The position numbers were made by a program, and so were the translations under genes. From the NCBI GenBank assembly GCA_029259945.1, contig JAJDEF010000040.1, positions 27,335-91,334 on the forward strand: a DNA stretch of 64,000 nucleotides, written 5' to 3'. Position 1 is the first letter of the stretch. Each line of letters begins with the position of its first letter. The stretch is from Planctomycetota bacterium. GTDB taxonomy: Bacteria > Planctomycetota > Planctomycetia > Pirellulales > Lacipirellulaceae. Under the pieces are notes generated by a model. It saw only the letters and a program-made list of their open reading frames with translations. It did not search any database and was not told the DNA's origin. Shown piece after piece: positions 1 to 9,826 of the stretch.

Positions 1-2888
1 CCCGGCCCTGTGAACTGCCGCTGCCAAGCAAGAAAGTCGTTTCCGTCCGTATCGTTGTCGTTGTCCGTATCGCCACCTGCATTGAGGCCGAAGGACGATC
101 TCCATATCGCTAGGTCGTCGGCGTCAACGTCGAAATCGCCGTCAAAGTCTGCAGTTAGGTTTAACGCTAATGAAAACAATAGAAATTCGTCGGCGTTGAT
201 GTCTCCGTTAGAGTCGTTTGAGCCGGGGAGCTGTGCCTGATAAACAAGCGAACCGCCGTCGGCCGAGGCGTACACGCCCAAGGCGAGATAGATTTCGGAT
301 GGGAGCGAACCAAATTCCTCTGTGAGATTGATAATTCCCTCAAGCACGCCGCCGTTAGCTCCGGTCGCTGCCTCTGCCGACCCGGTTGTATCGAACCAGC
401 CTGTAAAATCATTGTCGTTTTCGTCGGCAAGAAAGGCATCCCATTGGGCTACCTGTCCGGCTTTGGCCCAATTAGCTGCAACCATTGGGCCGAGCGTATT
501 AGCGAGGTAGATAAACACGTCGTCGCCCTCGCCGGCGTCTTCGGTAGCCAGATAAAGAATACCGTTGTCTAAAGCGGCGTAGAGATGATGGCCTCCTCCT
601 ACGGCAATTTCTACCGCTGCCGCGTCGAGTACGCCGTCCATGACAAACGGTGGCGGCGCTGCGCCGGTCACCGCAAAGCGCCAATCTTGCCCACTGTTGT
701 TGTCCCAAACTCCGCTACCATCATTGAAAACCAAATCTAACTGCGAGGCCGACCCGTTCACTGGCACGGTCAAATCCCACATTTCTTCCGTGGCATTCCA
801 GTTCATCACAGGGTCAGGCGCGATGGTCGTGCCCCAGTCATCGAAACCGTAGTGCAGGAAAACCTCCAGGGCACCAGAAAGTGGGCCCCCAGAGGGATCA
901 TAGGTGATCGTGACCGGCTGCCCCGCAACTGGGATACTGGGGCCGAGGGTTACGCTTTCGCCACCCAATGGCAATCCTTCACCGACGTAAACATGCTGGA
1001 TATCAGAGCGGGTAATGTTCCCGTTGCCGTCCACCGCCTCGACATAGTAGTCGAGTAGCACATCCTCTTGCCCCTCGATCAGGGCTCCATACCGAAGTGC
1101 GCGGTAAGTAGGACTGAGAATGTTCCCAGGCGGGCCGATGTCGCTGGAAGCCATCGTAACACTATTCCAGGTTCCCACCTCGGCTCCGCCGGCGTAGGTC
1201 TCGTTGTCGGTCGAAGCGAGTGGGTTGACGCCATCGTTGTCGGTTCGCCATTTCAGAGTGACATTCGATAATCCACTCACATCATACGCGTAGGTCCATA
1301 CCTCAAAATCGCTTGGTTCGGGGTTGGGGCCCCATTCAATTCCACCAGGATTGTACGCCCCTCGCTGCGGGAGAAAAACCGTGGGGCCTGTGGTTTCTGT
1401 ACCACCAAACGACGCGATCACTTGGTCCGCCTCGGCGACAGCCAAATTGCTTCCTCGAGTGACGTTGCTGTCCCATACCTCTGTGCCGTCCCAATACCAG
1501 TAGTCCGACGACTCGGCTGCAAGCAGGTGTTTCCAAGCCTTCTCCGTCGGGCTTCCCGTCCCGTTTAGCACGTTCTGCAAATTCGTCACCGGCGCAATAT
1601 CGTCGGCAGTAAACACGCGATTCTTCGCAGCAGTCAGTACAGCCCAGGAGTTGCGGTCGGGGCTCCAACCGGTGCCGTCCGGGTCTCCCAACCATTTTTT
1701 GAACTCAGCGTCACCATTGTCGGCCCCTGCCCAGGCACCAGATTCAACATGGATTACCTCGTTGGTGGGAACAGGATACTTGTCTAGATAGTCTTGGATC
1801 GTTGTCACATTGTAATCAGGGTCGTTCGCCGCCCAGTTCACCATGTTCTGAAAGTTGCTGTGGTAATACGACTCCGATCCACCACCAAAATTGTCGCCAT
1901 CGTGGTGAAGTAGTGTAAACATGGGTCGTGAAGGGTCGGTGTTGTAAGCGAGGTACTGATCCATCACCTGGTCGTACAAAAACGCGCCAAAACCTCCTCG
2001 TCCATCTTCGTTACCTTCATAACGGGCGGCGGGGACGGCAACGATTTTATTGGTAGTTCCCGTATTGGGATCGACGTACTGAACATTATTTGGCCGGTAC
2101 GAGAAGGGAGCGCTAACTTGGCCGGGTGCCCACAGGTTGTTCAACTGCACCCAAGCCCCACCGTTGGCAGCCGGGTCGGGATTGATTTGGTCAGCCCGAT
2201 TGGGTGGGATCAAATTCGACGCGCTCGTGTAGGGATAATTTTCGGTCGCACGGTCGAAATGGATGTTGTCGACGATCGACCACTCCACCCCTTCGGCAAC
2301 CAGAGCCGGGATCATTCGTTCAGAGAAAGCGGTTTCAGGCGGAAAGAAACCCTTGGAGTATGGCACACTGCTCCCCCAAGTCTGGATGGCAAGCTCCTTT
2401 TGCAATTTGATCTGCATCCGCATGTCGCGTACGTCCAACAAAGGCATCAGGGCGTGGTTGAACGCAAAACCGATCATATCAAGACGCTGGTTGCCCTCGG
2501 CGGTTTGCAACTGCTGAGCTTGGGCGTACGAAGATTTCCAATTATTCCACATACCGCCATTCACGTTATTCGCTTCCAGGTTGTTGAGATTTTCGATCAA
2601 CGAGCCCGAGAAAGAAACCTGCGCACCGAGGTTGGGCAGCGAGAGGCCCGATTGAATGGCATCTTTAGGCCAACTCGTATACGGCCCAAAACGCTGGTTA
2701 TGCACATCGGTCACACTAAACGAAAATTGCCCCGAGGCGTCGGTCTGCGTAACAGTCTGCCCCGGAATATAGGTCGGCTGATGCATGTGCCATAGGAACC
2801 CCACATTGATCGGTGCCTGGCCGCCTGCGGGCGAAGAAACCAGGGCTACGGAGCAGAATACGGCAAGAAAAATCTGGGTTTTACGCAT
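1..2888 (-). CDS. Secreted GH57 amylase-type glycoside hydrolase with CBM25-like domain and dockerin-like tail (3' end outside window)
   Basis: The frame opens with ATG at 2888 and stays open to the window edge, about 962 residues, so the C-terminus is missing. Residues 1-23 look like a signal peptide. GH57 landmarks are visible: the first conserved region LWHMHQP (residues 32-38), the nucleophile region GFFPPETAF with Glu near residue 185, and the acid/base region HHDGDNFG with Asp near residue 330. After the catalytic part, around residues 630-740, comes a beta-rich stretch with FLHYGFDDW and VFNDGSGVWDNN, resembling a CBM25-type starch-binding module. The last visible part carries two Asp-rich loops (DFDGDFDVDADD and DTDNDNDTDGNDFLAWQRQF), the dockerin-like pair that planctomycetes often place before a PEP-CTERM anchor. 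GH57 enzymes act on alpha-glucans, so an extracellular starch or glycogen role is inferred; exact specificity is not visible. Confidence 0.85.
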   Translation of the reverse strand, partial: MRKTQIFLAVFCSVALVSSPAGGQAPINVGFLWHMHQPTYIPGQTVTQTDASGQFSFSVTDVHNQRFGPYTSWPKDAIQSGLSLPNLGAQVSFSGSLIENLNNLEANNVNGGMWNNWKSSYAQAQQLQTAEGNQRLDMIGFAFNHALMPLLDVRDMRMQIKLQKELAIQTWGSSVPYSKGFFPPETAFSERMIPALVAEGVEWSIVDNIHFDRATENYPYTSASNLIPPNRADQINPDPAANGGAWVQLNNLWAPGQVSAPFSYRPNNVQYVDPNTGTTNKIVAVPAARYEGNEDGRGGFGAFLYDQVMDQYLAYNTDPSRPMFTLLHHDGDNFGGGSESYYHSNFQNMVNWAANDPDYNVTTIQDYLDKYPVPTNEVIHVESGAWAGADNGDAEFKKWLGDPDGTGWSPDRNSWAVLTAAKNRVFTADDIAPVTNLQNVLNGTGSPTEKAWKHLLAAESSDYWYWDGTEVWDSNVTRGSNLAVAEADQVIASFGGTETTGPTVFLPQRGAYNPGGIEWGPNPEPSDFEVWTYAYDVSGLSNVTLKWRTDNDGVNPLASTDNETYAGGAEVGTWNSVTMASSDIGPPGNILSPTYRALRYGALIEGQEDVLLDYYVEAVDGNGNITRSDIQHVYVGEGLPLGGESVTLGPSIPVAGQPVTITYDPSGGPLSGALEVFLHYGFDDWGTTIAPDPVMNWNATEEMWDLTVPVNGSASQLDLVFNDGSGVWDNNSGQDWRFAVTGAAPPPFVMDGVLDAAAVEIAVGGGHHLYAALDNGILYLATEDAGEGDDVFIYLANTLGPMVAANWAKAGQVAQWDAFLADENDNDFTGWFDTTGSAEAATGANGGVLEGIINLTEEFGSLPSEIYLALGVYASADGGSLVYQAQLPGSNDSNGDINADEFLLFSLALNLTADFDGDFDVDADDLAIWRSSFGLNAGGDTDNDNDTDGNDFLAWQRQFTGP

Positions 2889-3123
2889 AAACCACCAGTG
2901 GAAAAAGTAGGAACTTCGCGCCACTGTTTAGATAGGCGCGCCACTAGAGAATTTGGTACCAGAAAACCTCAAAAATGTACACTTTTGTTTATTATTTCAG
3001 AGCGTTTCCAAGAACTCAGGCGACGAGAGAACCCACAGTCGGGCTGCTGGCTCGGCTGGCCAAAGTGTGATTGCAGACGACTTTCTGTTGTGGGCGGAGC
3101 AGGTATTCACACAACCGCAAAGC

Positions 3124-3990
3124 CTACTGAAAACGCCACCGCTTTTTGTTCACGCGAGTCTTGCTAGCAGCTTCGCTTTGCGATGACGCCCCGGTATTGC
3201 TCCGACGTTTTTTTTGTAGAGCGATCGATCGGATTCCGTTGGCGGCATGCCCAACTGCAGCGCCTGCAAGTCGACCAAAGACGTTGCCATAGGGCAAAAA
3301 CGAGGCCACTTGCCCGCCCCAACTGCCACCATAATCAGGATAGAGAATACGGTAGGTTTCTTCCCGTTGCTCTTGAGTGCCATGCGACTTTACGTATTCC
3401 TCCACATCTCGTTTGGCGATCGTTTCGTGCCACATTCCTACAACGGGTACCTCTTGAACAGCCGAGTAGGTGCCAGGATGTTCTCGCTCCCGTACGTCTT
3501 TGGCGTAAGCACCCTCTGAAAGGGCAATCGCGGGGATGTCTGAGTAAAGATTAATTGTATCGGTGTAAGGGTTGTACCAATCGCCGCCCAGCAGACGCCC
3601 TGGAAGCAGCGTGTACTTCAGCATATTCAGTGTGCCAATCGTATAACGCCAACCAGCGCCAAGCTGCTTATTCGCGGCAAGACGTCGCCACTCCCCTAGC
3701 GGATCGTATTGGTTGACTCGCACCAACACAGAATCGAGTTCATTTTCCTCTAAGTACTCGATCAGTTGGATTTCTGTTTCTGAAGAAACGTTGTGGTTAT
3801 CCGCACGGCGATCCCAAAGGGCCAGCTTATTGGGAGTTCCAAGAACCCATCCAGTTCGATCCAGCAACTGACTTGGTCGTCCACGCTCCAAGCGAATTCC
3901 AGTTGTCGTAGCCAAGTCTGGTTGAGCATGCCAAGCAGAGCATCCCGTCACCGCAAAAAACAACAGAACAGAAGTGATCAATCGCATCAT
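3124..3990 (-). CDS. Putative lipoprotein, unknown function
   Basis: A 288-residue protein with a short hydrophobic leader ending in the lipobox-like VTGC around residue 18, so it is probably a lipid-anchored envelope protein. The mature part is soluble, with a segment of aromatic and glycine residues (LLPGRLLGGDWYNPYTDTINLYSD), then GMWHETIAKRDVEEY, which includes a His-Glu pair but is not a recognisable HExxH metalloprotease site. A glycine/alanine-rich helix near residues 230-250 could sit in a membrane. The C-terminus is strongly basic. I recognise no named domain. It stands alone, 133 bases after the stop of no same-strand partner and 235 bases from the GH57 gene start. Confidence 0.6.
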   Translation of the reverse strand: MMRLITSVLLFFAVTGCSAWHAQPDLATTTGIRLERGRPSQLLDRTGWVLGTPNKLALWDRRADNHNVSSETEIQLIEYLEENELDSVLVRVNQYDPLGEWRRLAANKQLGAGWRYTIGTLNMLKYTLLPGRLLGGDWYNPYTDTINLYSDIPAIALSEGAYAKDVREREHPGTYSAVQEVPVVGMWHETIAKRDVEEYVKSHGTQEQREETYRILYPDYGGSWGGQVASFLPYGNVFGRLAGAAVGHAANGIRSIALQKKRRSNTGASSQSEAASKTRVNKKRWRFQ

Positions 3991-4083
3991 GCTATATCAA
4001 CAACCAAGACGCATCTTACCGGTGAAAAAAATTCCGACTTGCATTCCACTCCCTCAGAATGCAGCAGTCGGACAGTAGCAAAT

Positions 4084-5004
4084 TCACCAATACCGCTCTA
4101 CGTGAATTTGCCCAGGCGATTTCTTGGTGTGTTCACGAAATCCTTGTTCCGCGAGTATTTCCACCATGCTTTCAATCATTTCAGGATTGCCGCAAACAAA
4201 GACATGCGTGTCCTTAGGGCTTGGTGCGAAGCCCCAGGAAGAATCCACCGGCTTGCGGCCCCAAACATTCTGGATGTAGCCACTTTCGCCTTTCCATGGC
4301 AACGGTTCCTCAGCAGGACGACTGATACTAGGGATGTAAGAAAAGTTAGAACACATGCGATCCAGCGTCTCGAGTTCACTGCGATATCCGAGATCCCAAG
4401 AATGTCGGGCACCGTGCAAAATGGCGAACCGTCGAGAGCCGCCACAAGTCAACTTGGATCGCACCATGCTAATATAGGGTGCCAAGCCCGTCCCTGTTGA
4501 GACGAGCACCACGTGCTGGTCACCCGGCACCTGATCAAGCGTGAACATGCCGCTGAATTTTTGGCCTAACCAGAGTCGGTCGCCCGGTGCAAGAGCGAAC
4601 AGCCGTGGAGTCAGCGCCCCCGAGGGAACAAGCACAATATAGAACTCAATGTACTCACGGTAGACAGAGGACGAGGCAATGGAATAGGCCCGCTTCTGCA
4701 ACTTGCTAGGGTTTTCAATGGGCTCTTCATCAAGATCAGAATTCGCGCACCGACTTGCACTCCCTGGCAAAGCCAACACACCGAACTGCCCCGGCTCAAA
4801 CTCGCCGAATTCCCAGCTGTCCGGCGCAATCCGCAAAATGATCAGGCCGGGTGAAACCTCTTGTCGCTGCAAAACCACGGCGTTCAGCGGAACGACAGCG
4901 GGTGAATGTGCAGAAACAGCCCCGGACACAGATTGCGAGATTTTGCAATTTCCATCATGGTCGGCAAGTTCGGTTTCTGAAGCACCGGTAAGTGTTTCTT
5001 TCAT
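4084..5004 (-). CDS. fpr: Ferredoxin/flavodoxin-NADP+ reductase (Fpr type)
   Basis: FAD- and NADP-binding oxidoreductase that moves electrons between NADPH and ferredoxin or flavodoxin. I place the start at the ATG at 5004 (306 residues) because the longer frame would run into csrA. The FAD motif RAYSIAS is followed by FYIVLVPSGALTPRLF and a phosphate-binding region. The NADP-binding fold starts with VLVSTGTGLAPYISMVRS, then LHGARHSWDLGYRSEL and FVCGNPEMIESM. The protein ends in the aromatic HVERYW, as in bacterial Fpr enzymes where the terminal aromatic stacks on the flavin. About 45 N-terminal residues have no obvious counterpart in E. coli Fpr. The gene follows csrA on the same strand after 62 bases, so co-transcription is possible. 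A two-cluster ferredoxin encoded at 37278 could be a partner, but nothing ties them directly. Confidence 0.85.
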   Translation of the reverse strand: MKETLTGASETELADHDGNCKISQSVSGAVSAHSPAVVPLNAVVLQRQEVSPGLIILRIAPDSWEFGEFEPGQFGVLALPGSASRCANSDLDEEPIENPSKLQKRAYSIASSSVYREYIEFYIVLVPSGALTPRLFALAPGDRLWLGQKFSGMFTLDQVPGDQHVVLVSTGTGLAPYISMVRSKLTCGGSRRFAILHGARHSWDLGYRSELETLDRMCSNFSYIPSISRPAEEPLPWKGESGYIQNVWGRKPVDSSWGFAPSPKDTHVFVCGNPEMIESMVEILAEQGFREHTKKSPGQIHVERYW

Positions 5005-5066
5005 GGCAATTCTCGTTCGTTGATGGGTCGCTTTGCGATATAGGTTGGGAAAAGAAAAATCGATTC

Positions 5067-5273
5067 TCAACTTGCAAACGACATCATTCGTTGTTCCACC
5101 TGCTCTGCGACTATCTTGTCCCAAATCTCTTCGCGATGCACGGCAACATGCTTTGGCGCTTCGACACCAACACGTACTTGAGCACCTCGAATGTTGACGA
5201 TTTCGATCGTAACCGCTTCACCATTCAGGCCGACAACAATACGTTCGCCGCACTTGCGAGATAGAATTAGCAT
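5067..5273 (-). CDS. csrA: CsrA carbon storage regulator (translational regulator)
   Basis: A 68-residue RNA-binding protein that normally blocks ribosome access by binding GGA motifs in mRNA leaders. The start MLILSRKCGERIVVG is the canonical CsrA N-terminus, including the Leu4 and Arg6 used in RNA binding. GVEAPKHVAVHREEIW matches the second RNA-binding strand with its Val-His-Arg-Glu-Glu core. The length is normal, with a short C-terminal extension. A GAGAGG ribosome-binding site lies seven bases before the ATG. In flagellated bacteria csrA often sits beside fliW and the flagellin gene; neither is present here, and the downstream neighbour is a flavoprotein reductase. Confidence 0.97.
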   Translation of the reverse strand: MLILSRKCGERIVVGLNGEAVTIEIVNIRGAQVRVGVEAPKHVAVHREEIWDKIVAEQVEQRMMSFAS

Positions 5274-5484
5274 TACGACACCTCTCGTGTAAGAACTTTA
5301 TGCTGCAAAGACTACAACCGTGGGCAGATACGTACTAATGTATCTCAATTACGCTCCGGCATCTGTGAAACCCAAGACGTTTGGGCCGTGTCCTATCTAA
5401 CAAACACCGTGCTAGCAGGGACCGGGAAGGGGCGAGAAAGCCCCCAGAATTCCAAAGTGTAATGACGCGGCACGACTTTGCACT

Positions 5485-6399
5485 TCAGTCGCTAACACGT
5501 GCCACGCGTTGGATGGCAGAGGGCGTGGAATCAGAACGAGATCGGTAGGCGATCTGAATAAGTCGTTCCTGACGGTCTGCCGAAACATGGGGCAGATTAG
5601 AAACAAGCTGTGCGACCGTTGCGGGGCGGGTTTCTGCTTCATGCGAAAGATTGCCGATGAACTGCAACGTATCACCAAAGTTGCGATCTGCAGTCCTTCC
5701 AACCAAAGGATGAACTGCCTTAGCGAACCACTCGAGGCTTGTCCGATCGATGTGAATGAAAGAATCGAGCCGGGCAGCGACATACTGCCGATCATTGGTT
5801 TCTTTGAACGAACCACTACGCAAGAGCAACACACATTGGGCCCGAACCGGTTGTTTGAACGGCTTGCCTTCATAGGCCCCCTCGGCAAACATCACGATGC
5901 GATTTTGAGCTTGTGGATCGCAACTTTGTTCAACAAGAACCAACTTGCCTGTGGTGCCCGCATTGTCGGTGAGACGAAAAGTGTTCTTTCCGCTACGCTG
6001 GAGATCGACTTTGGTGATCCCCAGGTATCGCCAAATTTCTACAAGCATCTCGGGGTTCTGCGCCAAGAACGTAAAAAGTTCTGGGTTGCAGTCGACCATC
6101 TGCGTCGGCAATCGTCGGTAGAGGCTCGTATCGTCAAGCACACGCTGAACTGCTTGGCGATATTTTGGATGGATCTTCTTCAGAGGAATCGAGCGGATCG
6201 CTTCCCGACGAGCCGATTTTGAGGTGGTCGCCTGCGTTCCATCAGCCGCTTGGCATCGCATCGGCAGAGCGAGTGCGATCCAGCAGACCATCAATGCAGG
6301 CACAAACCTACAGATTCCGAAATCGCGTGGCTTAACAAAGACACCGCGGCGTGAAACCGCTAGCGCTACGTCAAGCACGCAGCGTAGACAGCGTTGCAT
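5485..6399 (-). CDS. Exported protein of unknown function
   Basis: A 304-residue protein with a hydrophobic segment VPALMVCWIALALPMRCQA at residues 33-51, read as an export signal after a long basic N-terminal extension; the true start could be an internal codon closer to that segment. The mature part begins with a basic region and contains PLKKIHPKYRQAVQRVL and LFTFLAQNPEMLVEIWRYLG, then a beta-rich portion (FRLTDNAGTTGKLVLVEQSC). No catalytic motif stands out. I do not recognise the family; gene length and a similar layout are common among conserved planctomycete envelope proteins, so conservation within the phylum is likely but unproven. Confidence 0.6.
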   Translation of the reverse strand: MQRCLRCVLDVALAVSRRGVFVKPRDFGICRFVPALMVCWIALALPMRCQAADGTQATTSKSARREAIRSIPLKKIHPKYRQAVQRVLDDTSLYRRLPTQMVDCNPELFTFLAQNPEMLVEIWRYLGITKVDLQRSGKNTFRLTDNAGTTGKLVLVEQSCDPQAQNRIVMFAEGAYEGKPFKQPVRAQCVLLLRSGSFKETNDRQYVAARLDSFIHIDRTSLEWFAKAVHPLVGRTADRNFGDTLQFIGNLSHEAETRPATVAQLVSNLPHVSADRQERLIQIAYRSRSDSTPSAIQRVARVSD

Positions 6400-6615
6400 G
6401 CATCTCCCCCCGGATTGACGCCCGCAGTCTTTGAGAAGCTTTGCGGGTTATAGAACTATTTCGGCTCTCCACGCCCCAACTCGCCACAGTAATTTTGAGG
6501 CAGGAGTGCTTGCATCGAAATGTTTCAATCGGAGGGGCGATCTTGTGTGTTTCGTGCAATTTCACGACAATCCAGCCCTCAAATTCTCGGCAACTCCTGA
6601 ACTTAATCGAGCACA

Positions 6616-7926
6616 ATGCGCAGTAACGACAGCAAAAACCGTCTGAGTACGCTTGCAGCACTCGTTGGGTGTAGTCTGCTCTTGGCCTGGTGCCTCTGGC
6701 CCAAGGTTGCCGTCTGGAACCAACAACGAATAGCAACGTATTTGGCTGCAGAGATCGAAGCAGCCGACGACGACAAAGTGAGAGTCCCTCTACGACAGTT
6801 GGCCAGCCTTGGCACCGTGGCACTGCATCCGCTTGTCGGGGCTTCTGCTTCAGAGCGGACTGCTGTCGCTGAGCTAGCGCGACAAATTATCGACGAGCAA
6901 TTTGATTTCTGGCACGCGCAAGCTAAGGCAAGCCGCCACTTCGATATTGCGACTCCTGCAGCAGAGCTGGCTGACGCGTTGGCTAGCCACATCGATGATT
7001 TCGGTCCTCGCGGAAAGCAGTGGGCCGAAAACTTGGCGATCCATTTGATTGTTCTAACTGAAACCGTTCCAGCCTCAAAAGCTCCTCAATTGCTTAAGGA
7101 TTGCACACGAATTCTGGCCTCGGTCTCTCCTGCCGGACTGCGACTTCGCAACATGCCGACGACTAGCACGCAGACACCCTCCTCGTTTCCCTCCCCGACA
7201 TCCCTCCCGAGCGTGCCGATCACTACGCTTGCTGTGCCCAGCGAAAGGGTGATTCATGTTCCAGCTTCCGCAGGAAGTAGCATCTCTCCTCAAGCAACTA
7301 CTCTAAGGGTCACCCCAAACAATATTTTCTCGGACCCCAGAACGGTTAAACAATTGCAAACGACTCACGATTCTAGTTGGTCACCGGAGTGGAACACTGG
7401 AGGCACGAGTAGCCGAGCTGGGTCGAGCGAGAAAACCGTTCCTATGCAGCCACTTACACCACAACCCCTCTCGGCGATGGCCTCAAATCGCCGAGTTGTC
7501 GATATTCCCTCGCCTGCAGAGATGGATCAACAAATCAAACGGCTACGGCAAAAAACGTCGCAGAACTTAGTGAGTCTGCTCCCCCGTGGTGATATTTTTG
7601 ATGACGGTCCAATCCGAGCGGTGTTACGTGAACGGGGATTCACCGACGCGGAGATGAACCTAACAAATCAGTATTCCTCAGCGAAGGTTGGTGATCGTTT
7701 GAAATTAATCGACGATCTTTCGGTGGTCCCTGCCGCAACCGCAAGACGTTGGCTCCATTGGCTTCTTGAAGACAAAAGTGCGGAGGTCCGACTAAGAGCG
7801 TTAACAGCGATCGCGACAACGACCGACCCGACATTGTTCAAGGTTGCCCGCCGCCTGGCTATCTACGACAAAGACCCTCGCATCGCTAAGCTTGCCACAC
7901 AAATCATGCGCGACACTCGTAAATAA
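6616..7926 (+). CDS. Membrane-anchored protein with HEAT-like C-terminal repeats
   Basis: A 436-residue protein. Residues 10-32 (LAALVGCSLLLAWCLWPKV) form a single membrane anchor, followed by a helical part to about residue 165. A long low-complexity Ser/Thr/Pro linker spans roughly residues 165-300, and the C-terminal 90 residues contain alternating helices such as DKSAEVRLRALTAIATTTDP and PRIAKLATQIM, typical of HEAT-type repeats used for protein contacts. No enzymatic motif is visible. It is transcribed divergently from the exported protein at 5485-6399 across 216 bases. The function is unknown; a scaffold or envelope adaptor is only a guess from the architecture. Confidence 0.6.
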   Translation: MRSNDSKNRLSTLAALVGCSLLLAWCLWPKVAVWNQQRIATYLAAEIEAADDDKVRVPLRQLASLGTVALHPLVGASASERTAVAELARQIIDEQFDFWHAQAKASRHFDIATPAAELADALASHIDDFGPRGKQWAENLAIHLIVLTETVPASKAPQLLKDCTRILASVSPAGLRLRNMPTTSTQTPSSFPSPTSLPSVPITTLAVPSERVIHVPASAGSSISPQATTLRVTPNNIFSDPRTVKQLQTTHDSSWSPEWNTGGTSSRAGSSEKTVPMQPLTPQPLSAMASNRRVVDIPSPAEMDQQIKRLRQKTSQNLVSLLPRGDIFDDGPIRAVLRERGFTDAEMNLTNQYSSAKVGDRLKLIDDLSVVPAATARRWLHWLLEDKSAEVRLRALTAIATTTDPTLFKVARRLAIYDKDPRIAKLATQIMRDTRK

Positions 7927-7994
7927 TGCGGTCACGAAGCGATTTGCCATAACCGACTAGTGGGGCGTCGCGCCTGAATTGACGGCCTAAATCG

Positions 7995-8074
<80 letters not shown>

Positions 8075-8097
8075 GTCAATCCAGCCGTGTTGAGGCA

Positions 8098-9576
8098 CTA
8101 GCGTCGAATCGGGCCTTCGATAGGCGTGATGCGGCTGGCGGTCACGTGACTTCGTTGAAACTCTTGCATGTAGCCCCGAGTGCCATGAACGCCAATCCTT
8201 TGACCGAGATACGGTTGCAAATTGAGGTCCGGCGTGGGAGTTACAAACGCGACCACATCTCCCTTTTCGTCGACCAACGCATAGCGGGGCGCTTTCTCTC
8301 GCTTCGAAACCACCGGCTTTAACTGACCAACCGCATCGTACAATGGTGTCTCGATTCCATTGGCTAAATCGGCCGTGGTTGTCACCTCTTCGCCAAAATC
8401 TCGTTTCAAAAGCTCACGCACCCTCGAGGTCCTGCCAGTAAATTCTTTTTGCGGAGCTTCGATCGGGACACTCACCGCTAGGGACTCTGGTTGAGGTACT
8501 GCAATCGGTGTCATGCTATAGCGCTCTTGAACCCGCTCGAAACGCGAAATTTTTTCTAGCACGTCACGTAAATTCGACCGCTCGCCTGACAAATCTGTGT
8601 TTACCAGCAGACTGTTGGCTTCGGCTTTCAACGGCTCAAAATCCCACTCGGCAGGGGTTCGAACAATAATCTCAGAGAGCCGCAACTCCAGCTCAGCAAT
8701 ACGTGGCGTCGCTGGAACCTGAGCCGCAGTCTGGTCACCAATACGAATTCTTGGCGGTGACGAGCCGGCTTGCCCCACGACAGGCGAAATCGCTTCAGCG
8801 AGTTGAAGTTCAGCAGGAGAACCCGCAACGACATCCATGGCATTAGAATCCACGATGGCCGGCGGATTGTAAGGCGATCCTATAAAACCATCCGCTGTGC
8901 TTTTAGATGCTGAAACAGCAGGTGACTCTCGCAGGTGATCAAAAGCATTAGGTTTTTGTGCGGGTTGTTGAAGCGATTCTGAGCTAGCGTCAGACTGTTC
9001 TGTCCATGCAGCTGCTTGTTGGGCGAGCGAAGTGGTTTCGACGGGCGGCTGCGCCGAGAGGTCGTCAGCGGCGATCCAGCGAAATTCGCCCGCTGGTGCA
9101 GCAACCCGCAACCAACGTGGGTCGTCGGCACTCAAAGCATCTAGCACTTTTATTTGTTCACCTCGAGGCAGTAAAACCTGGACGGCACTGCGCTGCGTCG
9201 ACAGCAGACTACCTACGCGAGTGACGGTTCGCTCTGCAGAAACTTCGGCAACACCCTGCCCTAGTTGATTCACTTGGTGTGCTGCAACCCAACTGTAACT
9301 ACCTTCTGGCGGTCGGATGGCACACCAGCGATCGCCGTCGTGGCGATAAACTTCGACCGCATAACCTTGCTGCAATTGCTGCGTCGGATAATAACGCTGT
9401 CCCGGGCCGCTGCGAACATACGCATCTGGTTGCGTCACGTAGGCCACATACGGAAACTGTGGTTCGGCGTTGGCCGAGTTCATCGAGAGCACGATGAATA
9501 CGATTGCTAGAAATGTCCTGCCGAAGCGATCGCGAAAAAAATTCGCCAATCGATTCCATCGTGAGAGCTGGACCAT
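8098..9576 (-). CDS. Exported protein with two bacterial SH3-like domains
   Basis: A 492-residue protein with a basic N-terminus, a hydrophobic signal (FLAIVFIVLSMNSANA, about residues 23-38) and then two SH3b-type modules. The first (about 42-100) shows the diagnostic DAYVRSGPGQRYYPTQQL and GDRWCAIRPPEGSYSWV; the second (about 115-172) shows VQVLLPRGEQIKVLDAL and PRWLRVAAPAGEFRWI. A Pro/Ser/Ala-rich region leads to a helical part (EWDFEPLKAEANSLLV) and a C-terminal beta domain with YALVDEKGDVVAFVTPTPDL. SH3b domains usually bind cell-wall or protein ligands in the periplasm, so an envelope-binding role is inferred. A GAGGAA ribosome-binding site precedes the ATG by eight bases. Confidence 0.8.
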   Translation of the reverse strand: MVQLSRWNRLANFFRDRFGRTFLAIVFIVLSMNSANAEPQFPYVAYVTQPDAYVRSGPGQRYYPTQQLQQGYAVEVYRHDGDRWCAIRPPEGSYSWVAAHQVNQLGQGVAEVSAERTVTRVGSLLSTQRSAVQVLLPRGEQIKVLDALSADDPRWLRVAAPAGEFRWIAADDLSAQPPVETTSLAQQAAAWTEQSDASSESLQQPAQKPNAFDHLRESPAVSASKSTADGFIGSPYNPPAIVDSNAMDVVAGSPAELQLAEAISPVVGQAGSSPPRIRIGDQTAAQVPATPRIAELELRLSEIIVRTPAEWDFEPLKAEANSLLVNTDLSGERSNLRDVLEKISRFERVQERYSMTPIAVPQPESLAVSVPIEAPQKEFTGRTSRVRELLKRDFGEEVTTTADLANGIETPLYDAVGQLKPVVSKREKAPRYALVDEKGDVVAFVTPTPDLNLQPYLGQRIGVHGTRGYMQEFQRSHVTASRITPIEGPIRR

Positions 9577-9826
9577 GACAACGTTCCTCGTAGTGAGATA
9601 GCCGGTCTTGTCGCGACCGGTAAGCTTGTAGGACTATGGTGTGAAATACTAGAAAAACAGGGGGAGCGTCTTATAGAAAATCTGCCCGACGACCTCAAGG
9701 TCTGCTAAGAGCAGAAACGTCTGCTAGCTGCGCCTGACGTGCCTTGATAGAATGGACCCGGATGGCAGCAACCGAGGCAAGCCAAGTAGGCGGCAGCTTG
9801 GCCAGGATGAGGGTTTGAGGCGAGAT

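Noticed and set aside
2118..2795. Plus-strand open frame of 225 codons
   Set aside because: It lies wholly antisense to the GH57 gene, which has clear family motifs; the composition is that of a reverse-strand shadow.
2889..3123. Possible dockerin relic (ADDFLLWAEQ on the plus strand)
   Set aside because: Only about ten residues resemble the dockerin-like tail, with no second loop or anchor; chance cannot be excluded.
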